DNA of 64,000 nucleotides. Origin: Silene latifolia (Eukaryota > Streptophyta > Magnoliopsida > Caryophyllales > Caryophyllaceae). A model generated the notes under the pieces. That model did not search any database and was not told the origin of the DNA. It worked only from the letters and a program-made list of their open reading frames with translations. The translations under genes were made by a program, and so were the position numbers. The stretch covers positions 64,610,134 to 64,674,133 of the forward strand of contig NC_133537.1 in assembly GCF_048544455.1 (NCBI RefSeq), read 5' to 3'. Shown in pieces: positions 36,329-47,726 of this stretch; position 1 is the stretch's first letter; every line of letters begins with the position of its first letter.

Positions 36329-37941
36329 ATGTCTTCATCCATGTCTTTACGTGATCATAGTAGATCAAATCCGAACTTGTTTGCCTCTCCTATTGATATT
36401 GGAGGGGATGTGGAGCTTGGGTTGCATCTGGATTGGGTTGAAATCTTTCAACGAGATGTGTTTCTTTGGTTACCAAATGAGAGTGTGCTTGACCATCTTG
36501 AAAGTTTTAATAGGAAGTGTCCTTTGGTGACAAAGAATGGTGTGCTAAATCATGTTGTAAACCTCATTCTCTTTCCACTTACCTTTAGGGATGGAGCCAA
36601 GAGACGGTAATATTCTCAACCACCTAGCACATTTTCTATTTGGGATGACCTTGCCCAAGCCTTTGTTACCAAATATTTTCCACCTTCTAAAACCGCCAAA
36701 CTAAGAAATGAGATATTTACTTTCCATCAAGGCGAGTTCGAGAGTTTGAGTGAGTCTTGGGAGAGGTTAAATGAACTTTTGATAGCTTACCCTCATCATG
36801 GGATCCCAATTTGGTTAAACACACAAACGTTCTTTAACAATTTGCATCAATCTGTTAAAGAATTGATAAATGCATAGGACGGAGGTGCCTTTGATGCTTT
36901 GGGTGAGGATGGGGAAAGATCTTTGCATGAGAAAGTGGCTATGACCAATGCTCATTATGGGTTTGAGAGAGTGACACGATTGGTTGAACCAAAAGTTGAG
37001 GTTGATTCTCCCTCTTATGTTCACAATGTTCAACACAATCTTGTCCCTTCTCCCATAATTGAGAACAATGTGCATGCATTTTCATATTCTTGTGATACAT
37101 GTGGTTAATCGGGACAAGATTATTGTACTTGTTCTTTATATGCATCCCCACCTGCCATGTATAATAATATGATGGATAATGATGATAATATGCACAATGT
37201 TCAATCATATCATGCTCCCTTTCACCCAATGGCTTCTATGCATGTTTTTTCATCAACTATGTGCCATGTGGTGGTTATGGAGATAGTTTTAACTTGTGCC
37301 CTTCATATTCCCCAAGCCCCCATGAATGATTGCTTGTTGAGTGATGTTGATAACTTTCATGTCTTTGATCCTTCTTGTACACCACCTTAGTCTTCGCCTT
37401 ATAATTATGCACCCAACTTTTTGCCAAATCGATTTTCACCTCCCTTAAATGTGAATATTGTGCATGAGTTAACATCATCTTATGAATCTTGTGGTGATTT
37501 AGGATACGACTCAAATGCCTTTCTTATTCATACTTACCCCTTGTGATCACGAATATGATAAATGATGTTAGTAATGATATGCATGATGTTCCCTTTTATC
37601 ATTCTTCCCTTCTCCCGATGAATGTGTGTGATATGCAAGGTCTTTCATCAAGTTGTGAACCATGTGGTGGTTTAGGAGATAACATTGATGTGTATCTCTC
37701 TTCTTTTCCCAAAACCCCCATTCATGATTATATGGTGAATGATGTTAATGATTTGCGTGTTTTTAACCCTTCTTATGAACAACCTCGCCATTTTTCAAGA
37801 CAACTTTCACACTCTTTATGCCAACCTACAACACACCATGTGAATTTCAAATTATCTAGTAATGGGTGTGAGGTGGAGGTCATGATGTTTGAGTGTGATT
37901 ATGAATTTATTGAGACAAATTGTTTACTTGGAGAGCAGTAG
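36329..37941 (+). pseudogene. gag: Athila-like gag of element D, decayed
   Basis: From the ATG at 36329 the frame shows LILFPLTFRDGAKR, a stop at 36608-36610, then WDDLAQAFVTKYFPPSKTAKLRNEI, SESWERLNELL and PHHGIP, the signature of Athila capsid (Retrotrans_gag). Another stop follows at INA near 36875. Frames after 36900 include a poorly recognised region with repeated NDV.NL.VF.PS text (37335-37780) that may be a duplicated or non-autonomous extension. No pol is found. Confidence 0.8.
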
Positions 37942-38714
37942 TCATAGTTATTAGGATAAAAAAACACACATTTTCTCCATTTAATCATTCTGGTTAATTT
38001 TAGATGTAGAAATTTAGATATCAATTTACTCTAAGTTCTAACTTTTTGTAATTTACTTTAAAGATCTACTTTCATTTCCCATTTAATTCAAGTTTGGTAT
38101 AATTTCTCACTCTCTCTTTATATTCTTGTTTTTATCATTTATTGTTTTCATAGATTTAGTGCTTTATTTCATTAAAATTCTCAAATATGTTAGTTTAATT
38201 ATGGTTAATTAATATTTAATGTTAGTGGGTGGATTAGTTATTGTTAATTTAATTATGTTAGAGTAGATTATTAGTTAGGGGTTGGGGTTATTGCATAAAA
38301 GTTAGAGATTTTGTTATATGAATTGGTTTAATTATTCGCTTGTTTGTTGGATTAATTTCATGCTAGATTATTAATTTGGTCTCATAATAATAACTTGAAA
38401 GAGTATTATTTAATTAGTCCTTAATTTGCATTTTGTGACCTAATTTGCATTTAGTGAGTCAACCTTTATTCTTTATCAAAGTTGTGTCTTTGAATTAGTA
38501 TTTGGTCTTAATTCTTTAAATTGCAATTCATGTGTAATCTTTGATTGCTAGGTTACTCTAATGACAATTAGGATCAATTTTGTCTTCTTGTCTTTAGCCA
38601 ACATGAGAAATCCAAGGCTTTCACTTGTTTCACATAGGTTGGATTAGTAGCTAGTGGTGCCAAAAGCGTATTGGTGGCTAATTACGACTTGTACTTATTG
38701 TTTGAAAGAGTATT
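37942..38714. other. AT-rich noncoding DNA
   Basis: No gene or clear repeat. It follows the element D gag remnant and may be its 3' region, or may be flanking DNA. A matching 3' LTR of D was not seen in the window. Confidence 0.4.
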
Positions 38715-39485
38715 TGTAACACCCCCATAGGTCAGAACCCTTTCCACTAGGCATCCCCAACGTATGGAGGCATTACAAGACTTGGTTTCCCAAGCTTGTA
38801 GTACGAACAATCAAGTAAAGAAGTTCTCAACGCAATATAAAATAGATAAGTTATAGTTAGTTAAGACGGTTAGAAGTTTGGGGGATACGAATACCATCCC
38901 AATAATACAACCCGATTGAAAATAAGGAGTTTAAATGTCAAAAATATAAGATAAACAAGAGTGGTGATGACTAATGAAGACCGCTCCCAAGTCCTCGAAT
39001 CTATCGTGCTAACCTGTCATCACTGCTCCCCATATGGGCGAAAATCACCATATGGTTCACCACAGATAATTCAAAACCCAAGTGTTAGCTTAACGATATA
39101 AATGTTCAATGCAGACAATACTAAGCTTACCTATTCATGTGACAATGCAAGGCAATAACCAACAAAGTATGATAATACATAAGATTTATCCTCCAACATA
39201 CATCTCCACCAACCGGTGACTGGGACACGCCCACGACGCCACTATCAACACAAGGTACTCGGAACACGTCTGTGGTACCGGGCCCGAGTGCAACTCGAGT
39301 CCCCTGCCAGACGTCGTGTCTCACCACACGAGTCCCTCCATAACCCAAGTACTAAATGTGCACATCCCCCTTGGAGTGGGAAGCTCCAAGGGTGACTTGA
39401 GCGGAAGACGGTTTCCCAACCGCCTTCCGTCTCCAAAATCGTAGCCAATAATCCTCCAACATCCTCTATTGTTAACCAAACCATG
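38715..39485 (+). repeat. Tekay-like LTR fragment, cut by element C
   Basis: It begins TGTAACACCCCCATAGG, typical of Tekay/Del LTRs, and contains gtgcacatcccccttggag, matching the reverse complement of the minus LTR near 22162-22180. It ends at 39485 where the Athila LTR of element C starts. The last five bases, ccatg, should be the target duplication of C. Confidence 0.65.
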
Positions 39486-41246
39486 TGATGTGACCATTAT
39501 TTGAGCATATTTAGTCCCCGAATTAGCCTCGTTCCTATGCTTTTTAGTGCATATTTGGGTCATTTACTATATTTAGTCCTTTGTTTTGCATATTCTTTGA
39601 GGTTTTGTTTCCTTGGTAGGAGAGGAGTGCAAACCTTGCATTTTCATGGCAAAATAGAGCTAAATTGATCGAATCTAATGACGAAGCATCAAAGAGAAGA
39701 CAAGACTAGAAGGCCTTTGTACATATTATAGTAGAAGGGCAATGATGAATAAATCCTTGCATCCCCGACTAAATCCCGGAGGATTATTGGAAGAAGAGAA
39801 GAAGAAAAGAAGGAAGGAAAAGCTGTGACGAGATCCGCTCGTCCAGCCAAGAAGACGCCCGTCCAACACTTCAGGAATCCGAGCATCTTTGCCAGAGGCA
39901 CGCCCGTCCAACCTCGCCACAATCCGCTCGTCCAGCGTACCAATCCGCCCGTCCAGACACCACGAAATCCGCTCGTCCCGACCCCTTGGATGCCCGGATT
40001 CTCTTACAGTCCCTTACGTCTTCTTCTTCCCTCCATAAAAGATGCGCATATTTATGAAAGATCGGAAAAAAGGAGACTCGCATCTTTTCTGAGAGGAGCG
40101 ATTCCTCAAGGACTTAATCGTCGTTTAAGCCCTTAGTAAACCCTAATTTGTGTACCTAATCCCCACTATAAATACCCCATTAGTCTAATTAGATAATCAT
40201 GTTCTTCTTATCAATCTTTAGTGTAGTTTATGTTATTCTAATCTCTTCTTAATCTTGTAATCAACTTCTAATCAAATATTAATACAAATCTCATTTCCTT
40301 AATTTCTCTTTTGTTCATTTTTTATTTTGGGTAATTGAAGATCATTTGGGTTTTATGGGAGATTGACAACCTTCCATCAATCATCAAGTACTTCTATTAT
40401 TCTTTGCATTATTATTTTGGAATCTCCATAGGTATAATTCTCTTAATCCTTGTTTTAATTATTGTTAGTCTTTCTTACTTGTTCATCATGTTTTGCCTTG
40501 TTAATATGATTGACAACCTTGTTAGCATGTTAAACTTGATAATGAGTGAGTAGTCTCTTAGCTAGGGTTAATGGGTAATTAGGGGAAACCAACATGGGGG
40601 ATGATTCATGCTTAATCTAATATGTTTTCATAATTTATTTGCTTGCTTGTTGTGATCTCAACTTATGCACATGTTATGTTTGATGAAATGCGAGCCTATG
40701 AATCCTTGAATTTTTTACCCATCACTTACCTTTTCAATGAGACTTGTAAGACATAAACCAACTCGAGTCTCATTAGACCATGGATATAGTTGAGTAGGGA
40801 GGATTAAGTCGACTTGTAGGTGTTGTACAATCTAAACGATTCGGCTCCGGGACCCAAACCTTCCTAGGATTGTAAGACATAAACCAACTCAATCCATCAC
40901 AACAATAATTGCTTGCTTATAATTTGAGAATATGTTTGTATGATCAATTCCCATGAATCCCCTATGACCCCATGACACCCTAGTGCTTTTTATCAATTGT
41001 TTACATCTCATTTTAATCATCTTGCTTGTTTACTTTTATTGTTATTTAGTTTAGTGATCTTCTTATCTCAACCAAAATCGTGACACCCCTAGACACCGCT
41101 ACTTGCAATCGAAAATCCTACATCAATACCCGTCCCTTGGGATCCGACCTTTACTTGCCTCTTTACTAATAGTAGAGTTATTTGTGAAGTTATAAATATT
41201 ATTTTGGTCTAGGTGCTCCTAACGACAAGTAACCGAAAATTAAGCT
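39486..41246 (+). repeat. 5' LTR of element C, left part
   Basis: It starts TGATGTGACCATTATTTGAG. U3 contains a run of aatccgctcgtccag / cgcccgtccaac words (39835-39995), and TATAAATA is at 40167-40174. The remaining 17 bp of the LTR, ending in gtccgacca, lie at 62865-62881 beyond element B. Confidence 0.85.
41242..41246. repeat. Target site duplication of element B (left copy)
   Basis: aagct, matched by aagct at 62860-62864. A perfect 5-bp duplication fits Ty3/gypsy integration. Confidence 0.92.
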
Positions 41247-43677
41247 TGTGGACGGTGGGGGGGGCACGGGGCGCTTGGGAGAGAAGAGAAACAAGCGTTT
41301 GCATTGTTGTTGGAGTCGCCACCAATTTTTATGGGAAATTGGAACCGTTCGAATACCTCGTGTCACGTCAAGACACAAAGTAGTGACATGAACACTAAGC
41401 AATCGTTACCCTTAGCATTCTATGTCTAGAATGACTTTCGTGGATGCCAATGAACACGGGTGTTCACGGAGATCTGGAGTAAGGGGTGAGGGTACGTATT
41501 AGGAAGCTCTTTTGATCGAACACCTAATCCCGCCCGCCTCGATAGCGGCCTCTACTAATGATTAGGGAAGTTATTCGTACTTGATATATCGTCGATTGTA
41601 TGCATGCAATGCAACATCCAAGTTTTAATCCTAGCATGTAAGAATTAATACTAAGTCGGTTAACACGTAATTTAGCATACAATTGGATCGAAGTAGGATT
41701 TAATGCTCAATTACATGTGAAAACATACAAATGATACAAGAAATAATGATAAATACAATAAAGAAAAATTACAATAAAAGAATTACAATAATTACATTGG
41801 ATTAGGCGATTTATGTCGAAAATACCTTTAAAACGGATGTTTGAGAAAAAAAGAAAGAATAAAATTACGAACAGATCAGTAGGTGATAATACGATTAATA
41901 GTTAATTATACGTAAGCTAATTAAACTAAGTCAAGGCAAAAACGGAGTTCAGAGACAGAATTCAAACCGGAACAGGCGCAGCAGAACTGCGTCCTTTGGA
42001 ATAGGCGCAGCAGACGCTGTGTCTGTTCCTGACCTGAATGTTGGCTGTGAAGCCGGAATTGCGCGTTGTTAATACTCGTTGGTGAATTTAACGATGGATT
42101 AATTTATTTACTCGGATGAAAGTGATTAGTAGGTTATTCACATACGATTAATGGTCATGCAAACGATAAACATGGATGAAACGGAGATAAGGTGGATTAA
42201 TTACATGATTAATGACTGATTAGTGACATAGGTGAACTAAATAGGCTAAATATGACAAAGTAACGACAAATTAATAATGAACATGCGATGAATGTGCCGA
42301 AAGACAGATTAAAATATATCAAAGATGAATTCCAGAAACTCAGTATGGACAAATCGAACTTCTACAACCCGGATTGAATTTAACGACGAAAACCCGCAAA
42401 TATTGGTTATAAGGGATTTAAGTCGGATTTAATGACAAATTAAATATGTTAATGATAATGAATAATATACATGTGAATCATTATGCTATTATAACGAAGA
42501 ATTAACAATCAAACGAAACAAAACAAATAAGAATTTGACGAATTACAGAGGACGAAGGAAGAAGAAAGGAAGCAGGAACTGCGGCAGCCTCATGAAGAGG
42601 CGCAGCAGGTACTGCGCTCCTTCGAAGAGGCGCAGCAGTTGCTGCGTCCTTTCTCGACGGTTAGTCTACTGGAAACCCGTAAAAAGAGGTTTTTAAAGCA
42701 TGGTTTAGAAATCGTTTTTAAGAGGTATTTTCGACATAAACCTTACAATTGTGATGTAATAATTAAAATACAATAAATAAAAGAGAGATTTACACCCTCA
42801 GACTTACATGTTGACGAAACGAGAAGGACTAAGATATCGATTAGTGATGCTCGACGCGAATGCTAAGAAAGTGCCCTCGTAAGAGGAAAACGATTAGATT
42901 AATTAAGTTGATTGATGTGTAGTTGGTCAAATTGGTCGGTCATGCAAACGAGGCTGGTACTCAGAAGGATCCGAGCTTACGTGGTTGAAAGATCATGCAC
43001 GTAGATGCCAAAAAGTAAGAACAAAAGTCTAGAATGCAAAGGGAGAAGAGAAGGGCGGACACTCGCGTGAGAAATATAAGGAGCGAAGGCTCCTATTTAT
43101 ACTAATCACGTGGAGGAAATAAGGTTTGGGAGACTCTTTGGAAGTGAATCTCGGAAAGATATGAAAAAGATACGAAAATTACGCAGAATAGGACCTGGGA
43201 AGAGGCGCGCGTACTGCGTCTCTTGGAAGAGGCGCAAAGACTGCTGCGTCTGTTCCCAAGTGGTTTCCTCCTGCGGAAGAAAGATTTCCGTATTTGAGTT
43301 ATGGAAGGACGGAATAATTTGGTTTTCCTTAATACTTTATATGAATATTACGGGAAATTGTTTGCCAAAAGATTAAGATTGTGAAATATTTATAAAATAT
43401 GGAATAGAAATATCCGGAACATTCCAGAACATTCCGACTCGGGATTGAACGATTATCAGAAAATGGAGACGGTTTTAGACTCGGACTCCAAATGTACTCT
43501 AATTACTGTCAAAACGACCGTATCGGCACGTAGATGACAGCTAAGAGGTAGACATTAATATTTGAGCAATCACTTGACGATAGACTTATGAACTGTCACA
43601 AATCGTTCCGCGTACCAAACATGCGGCCCAATCATCACCGGGTGGTTTGCGAGAGGTGCAGAAATGAGGTATCTACA
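41247..43677 (-). repeat. 3' LTR of element B (2431 bp)
   Basis: On the minus strand it begins TGTAGATACCTCATTTCTGC and ends ...CCGTCCACA. Partner of 60418-62859, with roughly 1-3 percent differences by eye over most of the length. The TATA box on the minus strand is at 43101-43094. Clusters of ggcgcagcag...ctgcg words lie at 43196-43262 (upstream of TATA), 42588-42652 and 41968-42030. Confidence 0.95.
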
Positions 43678-43692
43678 GAGCCCCCACTTTGA
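43678..43692 (-). other. Polypurine tract of element B
   Basis: Read on the minus strand, AAAGTGGGGGCTC directly precedes the LTR start TGTAGATACC. This is the expected primer for second-strand synthesis. Confidence 0.85.
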
Positions 43693-44579
43693 CTGAGGCT
43701 TGGACAAGGCGAAAGTCAAAGTATAGCCATCAGGTCAATTGAAGATTACAACCTGACGACTATGGCGACGCGAGGCAGCTCAAGGGGTCTGAGCCAAGGA
43801 CCTATCGTCGGGAACATTTTAGAGTCTGTCGACTATCAGGGAGGGTCGTTTAAAGTCCATTAGAATACGTAAGTAGGCTCGCCAGCCATAAGAAGAGACC
43901 ATACCTGAAACTTCTTCTCGAGATGCTTCCGGAGTTGCATGGGAGCTAAGGAGTGAAGATCAAGCGTGAAGGTTAAAATAAAGTGAGTAGCAGGACACAG
44001 ACGGGAACTGCTGAAAGAAGACTGCTTGGGTAGTCTTTGAGAAAAAGGGTAAAGAGCAGGACACAGGCGGGAACTGCTGAGGAGAAATCTGCTTGGGTAG
44101 ACGTTAATCTCCATATCGTGAGAGGGAAAGTATATCCGCTTACTCTCATGAAGGTGTGTCGAAACACCTGTGAAGGAATAAATGCTCGTTGCGGCGAGCA
44201 AAGGTCTTGGAAGCAATAAATGACATGTAACAGTCTGTAGCTGGCTTGGTAAATGCGGGCCGGAACGAAAGATAATCGTCAAACGAACCAAAAGGAAAAA
44301 ATAGCATCGGCGAAGAGGCGCACCAAAGATGGGCCCACAAATAACGAACGAATTTTTGAAAATTCGTATGGTGGGAACACAAGGAAGAGGCGCAGCAAGA
44401 GCTGCATCTCTTGGAAGAGGCGCAACGCCTGCTGCGTCTATTCCCCAAAGTGTATTTTCTGCGTAAAAACGCGATAATCAGAAGGTTCATTTCATTATTT
44501 CGAAATACAAATCCTTCAATTTCTCTCTCAAAAAATCAATCATTTCCGCCAAGGTTTGATCCAAAAGCTTGCATTAATC
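43693..44579 (+). promoter_or_regulatory. Upstream region of the antisense PMD gene of element B
   Basis: No coding region is supported. A two-copy direct repeat (gcaggacacag.cgggaactgc at 43990 and 44056, 66-bp period) is present. The paired dyad cluster gaagaggcgcagcaagagctgc ... gaggcgcaacgcctgctgcgtc occupies 44383-44452, the same word family as in the LTR U3 and in the DUF7745-like gene promoter. I see no canonical TATAAATA before the ATG at 44580, so the start of transcription is undecided. Confidence 0.55.
43990..44104. repeat. Two-copy direct repeat, 66-bp period
   Basis: gcaggacacagacgggaact (43990) and gcaggacacaggcgggaact (44056), each followed by gctg...ctgcttgggtag. Confidence 0.85.
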
Positions 44580-47500
44580 ATGACTAATCGAGGTATATGT
44601 CTCATTCTTGCATTAATCTTATGTATTTGTCGAATTTCGGATCGAAAAATTAGGGTTCATGACCCAATTGATCGAAAATTTGGGGCTTTTCCCCCAAATG
44701 CATTTGCTTTGTCAAATTGACATTAGAAATGGATAATTGGTAGTATAAGGAACATAACCATGTATTTATCTCGAATTTTCGTTGAGTTTTTGAGCCTTTG
44801 AGTGAAATTTGAGACGGTTTCACAGCTGAACCGTAAAGTGCTTCGAAAATAGTCTGCGGATTGTCTATTTGCGATGAAACTTTTATATTTGGGACCCTTG
44901 AATGATGGGTAAACTTTCTATCATATCGGAATTTTGGTTTGTGACAGCTTTTTCAGGACACTTCCTAAGGCATAATCGCCATTATAACGAAATGCTGCCG
45001 AAATTTCGACTCGAACCAGGAACTAGGCTTCAAATTAGGCTTGACTTGACCCAAATTACCACATGAGTGATCGGGTTGGTGAGAGTCTGGCCAAAGACGG
45101 CGAGAAAAGAGCGGTTTCAGAGCTTTCAAAGGCTCGAAAATCCCTTAACCAAGGCTTGTCGTCATGTGACGCGGCCTAAATTTGCTTTAATGTCACAGGT
45201 GATGTGGCTTCTACTTCTGAGAGAGCTCCCATGGAAATAGACACTGCTGCTGTCGAGGAGGCTCTAGAGCAGGCCTTCGCCGCCGCGGTGATGGCTGCTG
45301 GAGACGAGGTCCACGAGGAGGAGGCTGCTGAGGAGGAGGAGGCCCCGAGACGGGCCAACGTTGGACGAGGAGGTCGTCAGCTGAGAGGAGCTCCTGCGTG
45401 GGCTGAGACTTGGGAGAGTAGGCACCTGCTGTGGGCTGCCGAGGGTCACTTATCCTACAGGACGGTGAAGAGTTTGGTAAATAGGAATTCACTACTCATC
45501 ATTCATCTTCTTTCGTTTCATTTGCTCATATCTTTTCCAATTTTCATTCGAAACTAAAGATAGCTTTTGTTTCAAATCATAATAGGAGGCCGGGAACATC
45601 AGGTCGTTCTCGGGCTACACGACAGCGATGGAGTGCTACGAGCGGCTGTCGGCAGAGGAGCGCGCCGTGATCGAGCGCGGAGCGTTCGGTTCTTTGGTGC
45701 AGGTCTGGAGGGATATCGCGAAGAGGAAGCTGCGGGCTAACCTTAGCCTGGTCCGCGCTTTCTTGGACCGATTCTGGGATACGACTTCCACGTTTCACAT
45801 GCCTTTTGGTGAGGTGGGAGTCACTCTGGAGGACTACGGCATGATTTCTGGTCTGCCGTGTGGGACCGAGGAGGTGGAGTGGCCGGAGACTGCCATGAGG
45901 GCGGACTCGGCCGAGGCGAGGAGACTGATCGGCTGGAACTTGTCGCCGAAGGCCGTCACAGTGCCGGGCTTGGTGCCCAGCTCCTATGTTCGAGACTACT
46001 TTGCGGGAAAGATCCCGGCGCTGGTGACGATTGACGGGAGGGAGATGGCTCCTCCTCCCTGTACAGTTGAGCAGAGGGCTCGTTTGTGGCTCTGGTGGTT
46101 TCTGTCTTCGATTTACCTCGGAGACAAGGGAGAGAGGCTGTCGACGAAGCTTCTTCCCTTCCTTTCTGACCTGAGCTCCCTAGGGCGTTGGGACTGGGTC
46201 ACTGCTGGCTTTGCGGTCCTCATTCGCTTCATGAGGGCCATGGTTCGTCCGGAGTTGATGGAGAAGGGGACTTCTCCTGGTGCTGTCGGACCTGGACTAC
46301 TGTTGGAGGTAGGAACCTTCGTTGAGGCTTGAAATGAATTCCTTTCTTTATCAAATCACGAATGATCATTATTGACTATCTTGTTTCACAGGCGTGGGTG
46401 TACTCCTACTTCCCGGGCCTTGCGCCCAAGAGGACGGAGCCGCTGGAGAAGGCCTATCCCGTTGTGAGGGATTGGGTGATGTGTAGGACGAGGAGCAAGC
46501 GTTCCTCTCACGGCGTTTACCGGCAGGACGTGAACGCTCTTCAGCTGGACAGCGTAAGCATCTCACTTATATTCATTCGCTTCTTCATTGTTTTTAATCG
46601 ATCATAGGAATGATCCTTGTTTGTCGTATCACAGTGGGTGCCCAGACTTTGGGCGGAGTACGCCGGAGCGCCTCCTTTTGTGGCTGAGGTCCTTCGACCC
46701 AGGAGCTCGAGCCGGCTGCTGCTGAGGACGTCGATGGGTCCTGTGTGGTGCTTGGGCGAGCGCTTGGCTTGTCAGTGCTCTCGGGACGTGTTGACGGTTC
46801 CCATCGATCCTCCTAGGACGATGTTCGAGGGGAGCCTTCGAGGCGGAGAGGAGGCCGACTTGGCTGGCGTCGGTGGTGACGCCATCCTTCTTCCTGGCGA
46901 GGACTACTCGGCGTTCCTCTACGGGAGGTTGGCGTACTGGCCGGTAGTAGTGAGCATCTTTACTCTTCTTCTTTACTTGAATTTGTTTTTTTGAGAACTT
47001 TATGATGAAAGATCATCGATTAATGAGAAATATTTGGCTTCACAGGAGGTTGAGGCGGCGGGCATCGAGCCCCCAGAGTACCCCGAGATCCTCGAGTACA
47101 CTGACGCGACCGGGAGGACGACGATCTCCGAGCTGCGTGACTTTGACGTGGCTGTGACGGACGCTGGCCTGGACGACTGGCAGCATCTAATTCGGAGGGT
47201 GAGCCTCTAACTTGTATAATTTTTGTGTAAGAACACGTTTGACTGAACTTTATTTTATTTATTGAGAACTTCCTTTTGAAAATGCATGTTGCGCCGTCTC
47301 GGTTCGTGGCGCTATGGAGGGTGGCCAACCGGCTGCGAGCTACTGCCGTTGAGGCACTTGTCGGCGGTCGAGGTCGTCAGGTATGAACCTTATGCTTATT
47401 TCATTTTTGTTTTTTAAGTCCCTTGTAATTGTTTGGACTGATTTGACATGATTGACATGAGCCCATTTTGTTGTTGTTTACAGGGGGACCGCGAGCTGGA

Positions 47501-47621
47501 GCGAGAGTTGACCCAGTCTCGGGAGGAGACAGCTCGCTTGTTGAGGGAGCTCGAGGTTCGGGACGCCGAGATTGCCGCTCTGGCGGCAAGAGTTGCGGAG
47601 CTGGAGGGCGACCAGCAGTAG
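44580..47621 (+). CDS. Antisense plant mobile domain (PMD) gene of element B, eight exons
   Basis: Exons: 44580-44592, 45199-45476, 45586-46308, 46392-46553, 46635-46949, 47046-47198, 47288-47380 and 47484-47621 (TAG). The first intron is phase 1 and all others are phase 0. The exons sum to about 624 codons without an internal stop. Introns are GT-AG except that the one before exon 7 ends in AT (47286-47287), where element A has AG. Exon 2 encodes an acidic, alanine-rich N-terminus. Exon 3 encodes the PMD core (FWDTTSTFHMPFGEVGVTLE, GLPCG, and later WLWWFLSSIYLGDKGERLS). The last exon encodes a heptad coiled coil (ELERELTQSREETARLLREL). Known PMD proteins are nuclear and linked to transposon silencing, or sit inside transposons; a role here is inference. 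The gene opposes the retroelement's own transcription. Confidence 0.88.
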
Positions 47622-47726
47622 TTTTGCTTTGTTTTTTGTAGACTTGCACATTTGTACATTTTGGACCTTGATTTTGGACATTTGATGTGGAGCGATGTCG
47701 TCGGGTCACATCCAATCAAACACATT
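47622..47726. other. 3' flank of PMD gene B and target duplication of the solo LTR
   Basis: Likely 3' untranslated sequence, ending with acatt (47722-47726), the left copy of the solo LTR duplication. Confidence 0.6.

Noticed and set aside
39825..40136. 103-codon plus-strand open frame
   Set aside because: It overlaps the repeated ctcgtccag words of the Athila LTR U3. The proline/threonine-rich product is a by-product of those repeats.
43860..44291. 143-codon minus-strand open frame between the 3' LTR and the PMD gene
   Set aside because: No recognisable domain. It overlaps a direct repeat and lacks a counterpart that can be checked in element A.
45211..45492. Minus-strand open frames opposite PMD exon 2
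   Set aside because: They are shadows of a GC-rich acidic coding exon, with low-complexity proline/serine/arginine content.
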